Shown: positions 1 to 9,126, counted from the first letter of the stretch. The stretch is 64,000 bases of DNA from Streptomyces sp. CB02400 (GCF_001905725.1 NZ_LIWB01000012.1:1-64000); one strand, 5' to 3'. Translations and numbers: made by a program. The notes: generated by a model from the sequence alone, not told the origin.

Positions 1-241
1 CACCACTCCAGCGGACGTGACCTCGCCGAAGGCGGCCCCGCTTCCGCACGTCTGTCGGTCCACACGTATCCCTCGTGCCAGGGCCGAGCGCACCGGCCGC
101 CTGATCCACCGCGGAGACGGACCGAGCAGCCCCAGGCGGGAGCGAGCGACCAGCTCGCTCGGCGGCCGTAAGCCCGCGCAGGGACAGCGAAAGCTCGACC
201 GAAAGGGCAGGCGGAGTTCTTCCACAACGGGGTGGTAAGCG
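1..241. other. No gene supported
   Basis: I see no convincing coding region here. The short reading frame open on the plus strand is arginine- and proline-rich with no recognisable domain. It is probably the 3' flank of the MFS gene that ends at 242. Confidence 0.4.
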
Positions 242-1534
242 TCAGTGCTCCGGGTCCGTGCCTGTGACGTCCTCGGCTCTTTCCGGGCGGTGGGGCAGCA
301 GTGCCACCGCCAGGGCGGGTACTGCGGCGAGGATCAGCCACGGTACGGCGGCCGGGAGGCCGAGGTCGAGGAGGGAGCCGGTGGCGGAGCTGCCGAGGAG
401 GACGATCAGGCCGGAGACGGACGACAGGGCGCCGGTGTAGAGGCCGAGCCGTCCGTCCTCGGCGAGGTCGGGCACCCAGGCGCGGGCGGCCGGGACGATC
501 AGCATCTGGCCGAGTGTGAGGAGGACGACGTATCCGGCGGCGGGCAGCAGCCCGGCGATGCCGGTCCACTCGGCGGGGCGTGCGGCGGCCACGACCGCGA
601 AGCCGGCTGCGATGATCATCAACCCGGCGGTCATGGAGCGGTGCAGGCCGAGCCGGTCACCGGCCCAGCGGGTGACGGGGAGCTGGGCGCACACGACGAG
701 CAGGGAGGAGAGGGCGAACAGCCAGGACAGAGCCGACTGGGAGCCTGTCACGCGTTGCACCTCGTCCGGCAGGACGAGGTAGAGCTGGTTGTAGGCGAGG
801 AGATAGCTGCCGTAGGCGCAGCACAGGGCGAGGAAGCGGCGGTTGCGCAGCATTCCGCCGACCCCGCCCTGCTTCCGGGTGTGGATCCGGCCAGGGATGT
901 GCTGTGGCATCAGCCGCACGTGTCCGGCAAGGACGAGCACGAAAACCCCGGCCCCGGCGAGACAGGCGGTGCGGAAGTCGACGGCCAGCAGCAGGGCGCC
1001 GAGCAGCGGTCCGACGAAGGCTCCGGCTTGGCCCGCCGCAGAGAACAGGGCCAGCACACGGGTACGCGGGCCGTGGCCCTTCTCCTCCCACTCCACGGCC
1101 TGCCGGGCGACCTCCGACTCCACGGCCGGGGAGAACAACGCGGCGGCGAACCCGATCAGCAGCACCGCGCCAATCACCGCCCAGGTCTGCTCCGCGTACC
1201 CGAGCCAGGCGAAGCCGGCGATGCGCAGTGCACAACCGGCGAGGACGATGGGGCGTACACCGTAGTGGTCGACGAGCCAGCCGCCGACCACGAACAGACC
1301 CTGCTGACTGAAGGTTCTCAGGCCGAGGACGAAGCCGACCAGCCAGCCGGCCATGCCGATGGCGGTGCCGAGATGTTCGGCGAGGAACGGCAGGACGGCG
1401 TAGAAGCCGATGTTGAAGGCCAGTTGGGTCAGGATCAGCAACCGTAGGAGTGGGGAGAGGTCTTTCCAGGTCCGCTCGCGCGGGGACTTCGCGGCCGAGC
1501 GGCGGGGGCGTATGCGGGAGAGCAGGTCGGTCAC
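242..1534 (-). CDS. MFS transporter
   Basis: A 430-residue polytopic membrane protein of the major facilitator superfamily. Hydrophobic segments run through the whole length. The loop after TM2 carries the MFS A-like motif (residues DHYGVRP, about 87-93) and the C-terminal half repeats the pattern (GDRLGLHRS). The start is a GTG at 1534 that overlaps, as GTGA, the stop codon of another minus-strand frame, which suggests translational coupling to upstream coding sequence. A Zur-type palindrome lies about 330 bp upstream with only a small uncertain ORF between. Placement in a zinc-starvation island suggests metallophore export or a related transport step, but the substrate is unknown. The family is certain; the role is inference. 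Confidence 0.85.
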   Translation of the reverse strand: MTDLLSRIRPRRSAAKSPRERTWKDLSPLLRLLILTQLAFNIGFYAVLPFLAEHLGTAIGMAGWLVGFVLGLRTFSQQGLFVVGGWLVDHYGVRPIVLAGCALRIAGFAWLGYAEQTWAVIGAVLLIGFAAALFSPAVESEVARQAVEWEEKGHGPRTRVLALFSAAGQAGAFVGPLLGALLLAVDFRTACLAGAGVFVLVLAGHVRLMPQHIPGRIHTRKQGGVGGMLRNRRFLALCCAYGSYLLAYNQLYLVLPDEVQRVTGSQSALSWLFALSSLLVVCAQLPVTRWAGDRLGLHRSMTAGLMIIAAGFAVVAAARPAEWTGIAGLLPAAGYVVLLTLGQMLIVPAARAWVPDLAEDGRLGLYTGALSSVSGLIVLLGSSATGSLLDLGLPAAVPWLILAAVPALAVALLPHRPERAEDVTGTDPEH

Positions 1535-1576
1535 GGGCTTTCTGTCCTGGAGGCCGGTACGGGAGTGAGGGCGGCG

Positions 1577-1792
1577 TCAGTGTGCGGCGGTTCCGTGCCT
1601 GGTGGAACCCGCGTGGCGGAAGAGCCGGGCCGTGCGCCCGGCTGACGGTTCTGCTTCCGCCGGGGCGGACGCACACCGCCCGCTGAGGTCACCACGAGCG
1701 CGCCGAGCAGGGCGAGGGCGGCGGGGCGAGGCAGCCGGAGAGCAGGGGGCGAACCGCAGGGCGGCTATCAGCCGACGGCGGGAAGAACTCAT
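1577..1792 (-). CDS. Possible small ORF behind a Zur box, perhaps frameshifted
   Basis: The ATG at 1792 (preceded by GAGG) opens a 71-codon frame beginning MSSSRRRLIAALRFAPC, an n-region followed by a weak hydrophobic stretch. It then becomes Arg/Ala/Pro-rich and stops at 1577. In a second frame the same DNA reads LALLGALVVTSAGG (a good signal-peptide core) and runs to a stop at 1531-1533 that overlaps the GTG start of the MFS gene. A single-base shift between the two frames would give one continuous secreted or lipoprotein-like peptide coupled to the MFS gene. I do not recognise a family. It could be a real small Zur-controlled gene, a frameshifted relic, or non-coding. Confidence 0.3.
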   Translation of the reverse strand: MSSSRRRLIAALRFAPCSPAASPRRPRPARRARGDLSGRCASAPAEAEPSAGRTARLFRHAGSTRHGTAAH

Positions 1793-1863
1793 GGTCCTCG
1801 TTCTGTCTTTCCAGGGCCGGACGTTCCCCTGGGGGCGCTCGGCCGGCATCGACAGGCATCCTA

Positions 1864-1878
1864 CGAAAATGATTTTCA
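1864..1878 (-). promoter_or_regulatory. Zur box (predicted)
   Basis: On the minus strand this reads TGAAAATCATTTTCG, a near-perfect match to the Streptomyces Zur operator. It sits immediately after the stop codon of the GNAT gene and upstream of the small ORF and MFS gene, so it most likely controls the latter. Confidence 0.8.
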
Positions 1879-1879
1879 T

Positions 1880-2413
1880 TTAAACAAGAGGGATCTCGAA
1901 GTGTACGGCGCCGCTGCCGCCGCCGGGCACGTCTTCCCTCTCGTCGCAGACGACCTTGCCGAGCGCCTGCCACAGACCCATCGCGCCGGGCGAGTGCGGG
2001 TATGCGTGCAGGTACACGGACCGGTAGTCGCCGTCTGCCCGTGCGAAGTCCAGCAGGCTGTCCACCAGTTGCCGGGCCAGCCCGCGCCGCCGGTGCTCGG
2101 GGCGCGTGTACACCCGCCTGAGCTGTGCGGTCTCGCCCGACGGGTACCGCTCGGCCAGCCACCGCGGGTTCGGCGGGTGAGCCGGTCCCCGTGCGTCGAG
2201 TGCGGCCGTGGCGGCCACCGTCCCGTCCTCGTCCACGGCGACCAGCAGGGTGTGCCGGGGTGGGAAGACGTAGAAGGACGTCGGATCGATGATGTCAGCG
2301 TGCCAACGTGGCACGTAGCCGCTCCCGAAGTCGCGGTAGACGGTGTCGAGCATCACGGCCCGCGCCTCGTCGAGGTCGGCGACCGTGGCTGTCCTGATGC
2401 GGTAATCATGCAC
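1880..2413 (-). CDS. GNAT-family N-acetyltransferase
   Basis: A 177-residue acyl-CoA N-acyltransferase fold protein. The acetyl-CoA pyrophosphate loop is visible as RRVYTRPEHRRRGLARQL (about residues 109-126), followed by the beta-5/helix region with LHAYP. The start is taken as the GTG at 2413, giving MHDYRIRTATVADLDEAR, the normal GNAT N-terminus. Longer in-frame extensions upstream are low-complexity and lack family similarity. There is no Shine-Dalgarno sequence, but TATTAT lies 6 nt upstream, so the transcript may be leaderless. The substrate cannot be told from sequence. It is followed on the same strand by the Zur-box/MFS unit. Confidence 0.85.
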   Translation of the reverse strand: MHDYRIRTATVADLDEARAVMLDTVYRDFGSGYVPRWHADIIDPTSFYVFPPRHTLLVAVDEDGTVAATAALDARGPAHPPNPRWLAERYPSGETAQLRRVYTRPEHRRRGLARQLVDSLLDFARADGDYRSVYLHAYPHSPGAMGLWQALGKVVCDEREDVPGGGSGAVHFEIPLV

Positions 2414-2414
2414 T

Positions 2415-2429
2415 TGCAGATAATATGCA
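2415..2429 (-). promoter_or_regulatory. Leaderless-type promoter with inverted repeat
   Basis: The minus strand has a -10-like TATTAT (2420-2425) ending 6 nt before the GTG of the GNAT gene. It is embedded in an inverted repeat TGCA-N7-TGCA. The geometry fits a leaderless transcript whose promoter could be blocked by a dimeric repressor. No start site is proven. Confidence 0.35.
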
Positions 2430-3128
2430 GGTGCTAAGAGGTCAGAGTGGTCGCAGGAGCCGGGCGGCAAGGTGCCGAATGACCCGGAGAGCCGTCCCTC
2501 GTCCGGGTCCTCGGTGAAGTGGTCGAAGTGCCTGCGCCGGTCCTCGCCCGGAAGGACAGTGGATACCGTCGGCTCCCCGGTCGTCGGTGTGATCCACCTG
2601 CGGCAGCGCCAGGTTGCCTGGGGACGTGAAGCGATCCCCCGAGTCAAGCCCAGAGCGTCACCCGTGTCACGGAGGGGGCAGCCCGGACGGCAGTGGCCCC
2701 GGTGGCGTTCCATGAGGAGGGGTGTCGCCGGGGCCGGGTGGGGACGCACTGACGCGGGGACGGCCAGGTGGGGACGAAAGGGGAGCGGGTGCGCTGGGCT
2801 GGGTGCCCGATGTGCGCTTCGTGCAGGTGACGGCGCTCTTCGGCAAGCATCCGTATCTGGAGGTCGAGCCCGGGCTCCGGGAACCGGCATCCCCTCCTCC
2901 ATCTACTGCCGATGGTTCCGGGCGGAGAAGGAGCCGTGTGAACGGCGCCGTCGGGACACCAAGTCGACCGGCATGATCCGGGAAGTCCACGGGGAATCAG
3001 CTCTGCTGAAAGCGCTGCACTGTGCTTGTGAGTGGCGGACCGGTCCCGACGCGCTCACCGAGGGGCTGTTCCGGGTGCCGGCGGCGGCGCAGCCGGGGGA
3101 GTGACGGCCTGGCAGGGGATGTGGACGG
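2430..3128. other. Intergenic stretch without a supported gene
   Basis: About 700 bp between the GNAT gene and the importer operon. Frames are open on both strands, but the translations are Arg/Gly/Pro-rich, change character every few dozen residues and show no domain. It may hold eroded coding sequence; I cannot name any. Confidence 0.4.
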
Positions 3129-3845
3129 TCACCCCCTTACGATGCGGCCGTTGCGCATGTCGATCGTCCGGTCCGCGAAGTGGCGCACCACCGCCTGATC
3201 GTGGCAGATGAACAGGTACGCGAGCCCCAGTTCCTCCTGGAGGCCGGCGAGCAGATTGAGGACGCCGGCCCGGACGGACGGGTCGAGGGCGGAGACCGGC
3301 TCGTCGAGGACGAGGAGCCGGGGCTCGGACACCAGCGCCCGAGCGATGCCCGCGCGCTGGCACTGCCCGCCGGACAGCTCGTGCGGGAAGCGGTCGCCGT
3401 GGGCGGGGTCCAGGCCGACCCGGTCCAGGAGTTCGGCGACCCGGGCGGGGCCGTTCGCGTCGTCCCAGCGGCCCTGGACGCGCAGGGGTTCCGCCACCGC
3501 GTCCCGGATGCGGTGGCGGGGGCTGAGCGAGCCGTACGGATCCTGGAAGACCGGCTGCATCCGGGGGCGCAGCGGGCGCAGTTCGCGTTCGGTGAGCGCG
3601 GTCAGCTCCCGGCCCTCGAAGCGGACCTCGCCGGCGTCCGGGCGGCGCAGCTGGAGCACGGCGGAGACCGTGGAGGACTTGCCGCAGCCCGACGGGCCGT
3701 TCAGGGCGAGGGTCTCGCCCGCCTCCAGGGTGAAGGAGACGCGGTCCACGGCGGTGACCGGGCCGTAGCGCACGACCAGGTCTCGGACGTCCAGCAGCGG
3801 GTCGTCCGCGGCGCGGCGCGGCGCGGGGATCACGGGGGTGCTCAT
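3129..3845 (-). CDS. Peptide/nickel-type ABC importer, ATP-binding protein (DppF/NikE-like)
   Basis: A 238-residue ABC ATPase. Walker A is GPSGCGKSS (about 48-56), the signature is LSGGQCQRAGIARAL, Walker B is LLVLDEPVSALD, and the H-loop is ICHD. It belongs to the oligopeptide/dipeptide/nickel subfamily and is the last gene of a four-gene minus-strand operon (binding protein, fused permease, ATPase D, ATPase F). Its ATG at 3845 overlaps the stop of the preceding ATPase as ATGA. It should energise the fused permease together with its partner. The Zur box before the first gene suggests uptake of zinc or a zinc-metallophore complex; the transported ligand is inferred. Confidence 0.9.
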   Translation of the reverse strand: MSTPVIPAPRRAADDPLLDVRDLVVRYGPVTAVDRVSFTLEAGETLALNGPSGCGKSSTVSAVLQLRRPDAGEVRFEGRELTALTERELRPLRPRMQPVFQDPYGSLSPRHRIRDAVAEPLRVQGRWDDANGPARVAELLDRVGLDPAHGDRFPHELSGGQCQRAGIARALVSEPRLLVLDEPVSALDPSVRAGVLNLLAGLQEELGLAYLFICHDQAVVRHFADRTIDMRNGRIVRG

Positions 3846-4882
3846 ACGGACCGCTCCAGGAACAACTCGGTCGCCGGGTGGGGTACGTCCTCCGGGCGGT
3901 GGCAGGAGACCTCGTGGCCGTCGCCGGCCGTCCGGGGCCGCGGCTCCTCGCGCCGGCAGCGGTCGTCGGCCAGCGGGCAGCGGGGCGCGAAGGCGCAGCC
4001 GGGCGGGAGACGATCGAAGGCGGGCGGGGCGCCGGGGATGGTGGGAAGACGCCGGCGGCCGCCGCGCCCACCGGGTTCGCCCGGCGGCAGCGACGCCAGC
4101 AGCCCCGCCGTGTACGGCGCCGCGGGGCGGTCCAGCACGCGTCGGGCCGGACCCTGTTCGACCTGGCGCCCGGCGTACATCACGAGTACGCGGTCGGCGT
4201 GGTCGCGGACCGTCCCCAGGTCGTGGGTGACCAGGACGAGGGCGGCGCCCACCGCCTCGCGCTGCTCACCGAGGACCCGCAGCACCTGCTCCTGGAGGTC
4301 GGGGTCCAGCGCGGTCGTCGGCTCGTCGGCGATCAGCAGGTCCGGCTCGTTGATCGTGGCCATGGCGATGACGGCGCGCTGGCGCATCCCGCCGGAGTAC
4401 TCGTGCGGATACGCCCGCGCCTTGCGTGCGGCGTCCGCGATGCCCACCCGGTCGAGCGCGGCGACCGCCCGCGCACGGGCCTCCGTGCGCGAGACCCGTG
4501 CCACCGACCGTACGGCGGCGGCGAGTTGGTCGCCCACGGGATGCACGGGGGAGAGCGCGGAGAGCGCGTCCTGCGGGACGAGGGCCGTGCGGCGGCCGTG
4601 CAGGGCGGTGCGGGCCGCGGCCGGGGCGCCCACGAGTTCGTCGTACGAGCCCGGTGGGCGGCGCAGCCGCACACTCCCCGTCACGCGGGCGCCCCGGGGG
4701 GCCGCGCCCAGCAGCGCGCGTGCCGTGAGGGACTTGCCCGCGCCCGACTCGCCGACCACGGCGAGAACTTCTCGGGCGTGGACGTCGAAGGTCAGCCCGT
4801 TGACGACCGGGACCTCGTGCAGGGAGATGCCGAGACCGCGTACCGAGAGGAGGGCGTCGGTGTCAGGTGGTGCTGCCGTCAA
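3842..4882 (-). CDS. Peptide/nickel-type ABC importer, ATP-binding protein (DppD/NikD-like)
   Basis: A 346-residue ABC ATPase. Walker A is GESGAGKSL (about 43-51), signature SGGMRQRAVIA, Walker B LLIADEPTTALD. The C-terminus carries the oligopeptide-transporter extension with the CAFAPRCPLADDRC cysteine cluster typical of DppD/OppD. The start is a TTG at 4882 preceded by a strong AAGGAGGA at proper spacing, and it overlaps the 3' end of the fused permease gene by 20 nt. No ATG/GTG nearby fits better. It forms the heteromeric ATPase pair with the downstream gene and is tightly coupled in the same operon. Confidence 0.9.
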   Translation of the reverse strand: MTAAPPDTDALLSVRGLGISLHEVPVVNGLTFDVHAREVLAVVGESGAGKSLTARALLGAAPRGARVTGSVRLRRPPGSYDELVGAPAAARTALHGRRTALVPQDALSALSPVHPVGDQLAAAVRSVARVSRTEARARAVAALDRVGIADAARKARAYPHEYSGGMRQRAVIAMATINEPDLLIADEPTTALDPDLQEQVLRVLGEQREAVGAALVLVTHDLGTVRDHADRVLVMYAGRQVEQGPARRVLDRPAAPYTAGLLASLPPGEPGGRGGRRRLPTIPGAPPAFDRLPPGCAFAPRCPLADDRCRREEPRPRTAGDGHEVSCHRPEDVPHPATELFLERSV

Positions 4883-6668
4883 GGGAGTCCTCCTTCCGGG
4901 AGGGGTGGGGGGCGGGCCGGGCCGTGCGGCCGGTTGCCGTGCGGCGGGTGCGCGGGCCGGTGCGTCCCTGTGTGTACGCCGCGCCCGCCACGGCGAGGCC
5001 GGCCAGCAGTGCGAGGGCGACCGCCGGGGTGAGCGCAGCCCACGGGGCCCGCTCCACGTACGCGCGGGACTCCTCGAGCAGCAGGCCCCACTCGGGGGCG
5101 GGCGGTTGCGCGCCGAGTCCCAGGAAGCCCAGGGAGGCGAGGGCGAGGGCGATGCCGGGGAGGCGGAGGACCGCGTGCCTGGCGACGGGGCCGGCCACCG
5201 ACGGCAGGACGTGGCGGGTCAGGATCCACCACGGGGTGGCGCCGATGGCACGCTGGGCGGTCAGGAACGCCGACGCGCGCACCTCCTGCACCAGGGCCGC
5301 CGCGTGTGCGGACAACGGGGGCCAGGAGACCAGCGCGACCGCGAGGGCGGCGCCGCCCGTACCGGGGCCCACGGCCGCCGCGACCAGGATGCCGACGATC
5401 ACCGGTGGCAGCGCGTTGGCGATGTCGGAGGCCCCGGCGGCCACCCGCGGCAGGAATCCGAGGGCCAGCGCGAGCAGCAGGCTCGCGAGGCACACGGCGA
5501 CTGCCGTGCCGACCGTCGTGGTCGCGCCGTGCCCGAGCCGGGCCAGAACGTCCCGGCCGAGCCCGTCGGTGCCGAGCGGATGCGTCCACGACGGGGACAG
5601 CAGCCGGGCCGTCGTGTCCACGGTGTACGGGTCGCGCAGCAGCCCCCAGCCGATGGCGGCCAGGAGGACGGCGCCCAGTGCCGCGGGGACCGCCGGGTGC
5701 GCCCGCACCGGGCGCGGCGCGGGCAGCGTCAGGCCCGCGTCGCGCAGCGCCGGGCCGAGCAGGCGGCGCCGTACGAGTGCGGCCAGCGCGCCCGCGGCCA
5801 GTCCCAGCACCAGCAGGGCGAGTACGGAACCCTGGAGCAGCGGCAGGTCCTGGGACTTCGCCGCCCCGAGCGCCGTACGGCCGATGCCGGGTACCGCGAA
5901 CACCGTCTCCACGGCTACCGCCCCGCCGGTCAGGCCGACGGCCACCATGCCGAACTGCGGGACCAGCGGAGGCAGGACGCGCCGCAGGGCGGCCGCCGCG
6001 ATCCGTGCTCGGCTCACCCCGGCCTCCCGCCACAGCTCCACCCAGCGCTCGTCCAGCACGGTCGGCAGCGCGTCCGCCACCAGGCGGCCGAGGAGTCCGC
6101 CCGCCGGGACGCCGAGGGCGACGGCGGGCAGGATCATGTACTCCGGGCCCTGCCAGCCGGAGGTCGGCAGCACGCCGAACCACACCCCGCACACCAGCAG
6201 CGCGACCGTGGCGAGCAGGAACTCGGGCACCGCGGCGAGCATGGCGCCGAAGGCGCCCGCCGACCCCCGGCCGCGCACCAGTACCGGCGCGACCAGCGTG
6301 CAGGCGAGCAGTGCCGCGACCGCGAGGGCGGCGGCCATGAGACCCAGCGACACCTGGAGACCGGAGAGCACGGACGGCAGCACGTCGGTGCCCGAGACCC
6401 ACGAGGTGCCGAGGTCGCCGCGGACCAGCCCGGCGAGCCAGTCACCCAGCAGGGACAGGGGACCCGCGTCCAGGCCGAGGTCACGGCGCACCGCGTCCAG
6501 GGCCTCCCGGGTGGGCTCCTGCTCGGCCGATCGCGCCCGCAGCACGGTCAGCGCGGGGTCGCGGCCGGAGAGCCAGGGCAGCAGGCCGACGGCGGCCAGT
6601 ACGGCGGTGAGGCAGACGAGGCGGCTCAGCATGGCCGCACCGGCCTGCCCGCGTATGCGGGACCTCAC
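4863..6668 (-). CDS. Fused two-permease subunit of peptide/nickel-type ABC importer (DppB-DppC fusion)
   Basis: A 601-residue membrane protein that joins two importer permeases normally encoded separately. Residues about 1-310 resemble DppB/NikB (N-terminal TM, periplasmic LGLDAGPLSLLGDWLAGLVRGDLG segment, coupling helix WREAGVSRARIAAAALRRVLP). Residues about 325-590 resemble DppC/NikC (HPLGTDGLGRDVLARL, then a second coupling helix RAIGATPWWILTRHVLP). The GTG start at 6668 overlaps the binding-protein stop as GTGA. The second importer in this window keeps its permeases as two genes, so the fusion is specific to this system. It acts in the cytoplasmic membrane. Confidence 0.9.
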   Translation of the reverse strand: MRSRIRGQAGAAMLSRLVCLTAVLAAVGLLPWLSGRDPALTVLRARSAEQEPTREALDAVRRDLGLDAGPLSLLGDWLAGLVRGDLGTSWVSGTDVLPSVLSGLQVSLGLMAAALAVAALLACTLVAPVLVRGRGSAGAFGAMLAAVPEFLLATVALLVCGVWFGVLPTSGWQGPEYMILPAVALGVPAGGLLGRLVADALPTVLDERWVELWREAGVSRARIAAAALRRVLPPLVPQFGMVAVGLTGGAVAVETVFAVPGIGRTALGAAKSQDLPLLQGSVLALLVLGLAAGALAALVRRRLLGPALRDAGLTLPAPRPVRAHPAVPAALGAVLLAAIGWGLLRDPYTVDTTARLLSPSWTHPLGTDGLGRDVLARLGHGATTTVGTAVAVCLASLLLALALGFLPRVAAGASDIANALPPVIVGILVAAAVGPGTGGAALAVALVSWPPLSAHAAALVQEVRASAFLTAQRAIGATPWWILTRHVLPSVAGPVARHAVLRLPGIALALASLGFLGLGAQPPAPEWGLLLEESRAYVERAPWAALTPAVALALLAGLAVAGAAYTQGRTGPRTRRTATGRTARPAPHPSRKEDSLDGSTT

Positions 6669-8161
6669 TTGACCCGGGTGTCGATCGTGACGAGCTCCCG
6701 CTCGCGCGGGTCGTGGGCCGCGCCCGTGACCTCGGCGGCGTCGCCCTGGATGACGCGCTCGTGCAGCATGGGCACCGCGGCGTCCGTGGCGAGCACGGCG
6801 GCCTCGGCCTCGATGACCGCCTTGCGCCGCGCGTCACCGGTGGGCGCCGAGGACGCCTTCTGAAGCGCCTTGTCGACCGCCGGGGAGGCCAGCTGGGAGA
6901 TGTTGAAGGACCCCTCGGAGGCGAAGTCGCTGTAGAGGTACGCGGCCGGGTCGCCGGAGTCGAGGACGGTCGCCCGGGACAGGATGAACGCGTCGAACCG
7001 GCCGGCCAGCGCGTCGGACTCGATGTTCGCGTACTCGCGGATCTCCAGCTTCACCTTGAAGCCGGCCTGCTGGAGCTGCTGTTGCAGGGTGGCGGCGACC
7101 TCGGGGAGTTCGGCGCGGTCGGTGAAAGTGCCGATGGTGACGGTCTTCCCGGCCGGGTCGCCGGCCTTCGCCCGTCCTTCGACCGGCTCGCGCAGTCCGG
7201 TCGCCCACGGGAGCGCCGGGCCCAGCAGGCCCTCGGCGACGTCGGCGCGTCCCTCGTACACGCCCTCCACGAGGGACTTCGCGTCGATCGCCTCCCGTGC
7301 CGCCGCGCGCAGCGAGGCGTCCTTGAAGACGCCCTTCTCCGTGTTCAGGTACAGGGTGTTGGTGCGCGGCATGGGGACCTCGGTGATCAGGTCCTGGTCG
7401 AGCACGGCGGCCTGCGAGACGGGGACCGCCTCGACGATGTCGGCCTCGCCGCTGCGCAGGGCGGCGGCCCTGGCGGTGCCGTCGGGCACGAAGCGGACGT
7501 CGATGCCGGGAGCCTTGGCCTCGCCGCCCCAGTAGTCGTCGTAGCGGTCGAGGGTCGCCGAGGACGTGCCGTTCACCTTGGTCAGCTCGAAGGGGCCGGT
7601 GCCCGCGCCGACCGGGTTCACGGTCTTCCCCTTGTACGCCTTGGCCGCGAGGATCGCGAGCTGCGGAGAGCTGAGGCGCTGCGGGACGAGCGGGTCCTCC
7701 TCGGCGGTGGTGACGGTGACCTTGTCCCCGTCGGCCTTCACGATCATGTCGACGCCGTCGAGGATGCGCGGCTTGGGGGATGCGGTGGCGGCGCGGGTGA
7801 GGGAGTCGACCACGGCCTCGGCGGTGAGGCCGGTGCCGTCGTGGAAGGTGACACCGTCCCGGACGGTGAAGGTCCAATCGCGCCCGGACTGCTTCCACTC
7901 GGTGGCGAGGGCGGGCTCGGCGTCGCCGTCCGCGTCCAGCTTCACCAGGGTCTCGGCGGTCGACCAGCGGGACAGCTTGAACGCGTCGTCGGAGAGCGGA
8001 GAGAGCCCCGAGCGCGGCGGCTGCATCATCGCGACGCGTATGCGGCGGCTTTCGCCCTCCGAGGAGCCGTCTGCGTCCGACGTCGCGGAGAAGCAGCCGG
8101 TGAGCAGGAAGGAGGCTGTGGTGGCCGCGGTGAGAGGGAGGAGACGGGCGGGGAGGCGCAC
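6665..8161 (-). CDS. Substrate-binding lipoprotein, peptide/nickel family (SBP family 5)
   Basis: About 498 residues, with a Sec lipoprotein signal (MRLPARLLPLTAATTASFLLTGC, lipobox LLTGC) followed by an SBP_bac_5 domain. Recognisable pieces are EPALATEWKQ, WTFTVRDGVTFHDGTG and the C-terminal YLYSDFASEG region. The start is taken as the GTG at 8161 (GGAG about 7 nt upstream), which places the signal peptide correctly; an upstream in-frame extension does not. It is the first gene of the importer operon, with a Zur box about 58 bp upstream. It is probably membrane-anchored outside the cell and captures a metal chelate; nickel or peptides remain possible. Confidence 0.88.
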   Translation of the reverse strand: MRLPARLLPLTAATTASFLLTGCFSATSDADGSSEGESRRIRVAMMQPPRSGLSPLSDDAFKLSRWSTAETLVKLDADGDAEPALATEWKQSGRDWTFTVRDGVTFHDGTGLTAEAVVDSLTRAATASPKPRILDGVDMIVKADGDKVTVTTAEEDPLVPQRLSSPQLAILAAKAYKGKTVNPVGAGTGPFELTKVNGTSSATLDRYDDYWGGEAKAPGIDVRFVPDGTARAAALRSGEADIVEAVPVSQAAVLDQDLITEVPMPRTNTLYLNTEKGVFKDASLRAAAREAIDAKSLVEGVYEGRADVAEGLLGPALPWATGLREPVEGRAKAGDPAGKTVTIGTFTDRAELPEVAATLQQQLQQAGFKVKLEIREYANIESDALAGRFDAFILSRATVLDSGDPAAYLYSDFASEGSFNISQLASPAVDKALQKASSAPTGDARRKAVIEAEAAVLATDAAVPMLHERVIQGDAAEVTGAAHDPRERELVTIDTRVK

Positions 8162-8218
8162 GGGGACACTCCGGGGCAGTACTCGGTCAAGATCGGATGT
8201 GCGATGACCGTAACACGA

Positions 8219-8233
8219 TGACAATCATTTTCA
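8219..8233 (-). promoter_or_regulatory. Zur box (predicted)
   Basis: TGACAATCATTTTCA (plus strand) lies upstream of the lipoprotein gene. It matches the other boxes of the window and implies zinc repression of the whole fused-permease importer operon. Confidence 0.85.
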
Positions 8234-8344
8234 TAAGCCTGTATCCCTTCGGCCCGCCTCCCGCTCCGTCCGGCAGGGCGGCCCCTTGCGGGTCGATGTG
8301 TGACAGCGGGAAATGACGTGTCCGGCCTGTTCGGAGCCGACTTC

Positions 8345-8915
8345 GATCTGTGGCGGACTGGCCCGGCTGGTTCCGGCTCAGTCCGAGGTGGTCGTCGTCC
8401 AGGGAGACCTCGACGGTGACGAAGTGGCCGGAACAGTTGCTGATGCCCGCGGTGCCGTCGTGCACCGTCCTGGTCCGCAGCGTGTCGGTCCACAAGGTGC
8501 GGCCGTGTCGGTCGGCGATGACGGTGACCTTCATGGTGTTCTGCTTTCCACCCGGGAGGAACACCCGCTTCCTGCCCTGCCCGACCGCTGGCCGGCGGAC
8601 CTGGATTTCGGTGGCGTCCAGTCGCATTCGGTGCCCTCGGCCTGCACGTAGGCGCATGCGTCCTGCGGGGAGCGAAGCCGCAGGCAGGTGGTGAGGAACA
8701 GAACATCCGCGCTCGGCCGGCGGCCGATGGGTCCCTCCGGCGGCCCGGGTGATGGTCGAACGGTCGACTTCGAACAGCACCGTCGGCACCGAGTGCGGCA
8801 AGTCGTGCCGTAGGCGGATCGGTGTGACCACCAGCCGGTCACGAAAACCGGCTGAAACCGGGCGCCGGCTCCCGCAGCACGCTTCCTCGGCCCATCCCCG
8901 GCAGTATGCCGTCAC
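8345..8915 (-). pseudogene. Eroded IS5-type transposase
   Basis: Minus-strand translation shows pieces of a DDE transposase: LVVTPIRLRHDLPHSVPTVLFEVDRSTITRA, then in a shifted frame LRSPQDACAYVQAEGTE, then back in the first frame RLDATEIQVRRPAVGQGRKRVF, KQNTMKVTVIADRHGRTLW and VEVSLDDDHLGL. At least two compensating frameshifts and a missing C-terminus make it non-functional. It separates the fused-permease importer from the chorismate mutase/methyltransferase genes and shows past transposition here. No terminal repeats could be defined by eye. Confidence 0.75.
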
Positions 8916-9126
8916 CCTTCCACACCGGCTGCCTCGGCAAGGCCTTATCGACCATGTCGCTCAACCCGAGAGCATGCCCCCTGCTGTCACACGCCAACTC
9001 GTTGTACCGTCCGGAGCGCCGTTCTCGAGGGGCGGCCCCTTCGGCGCCGTAGCAGGCAGAGGCCGGAGCACGGACACGGCATGCTCTTCGTCGCGGCGCG
9101 GATCGTCGTTCGTCCGTACTTCCCTC

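Noticed and set aside
2472..3104. 210-codon plus-strand frame between the GNAT gene and the importer
   Set aside because: Arg/Gly-rich, no start signal, no similarity; not called as a gene.
3180..6863. 1227-codon plus-strand frame over the fused-permease importer
   Set aside because: The minus-strand genes here carry Walker, signature and permease motifs and are coupled by overlaps; the plus frame has none.
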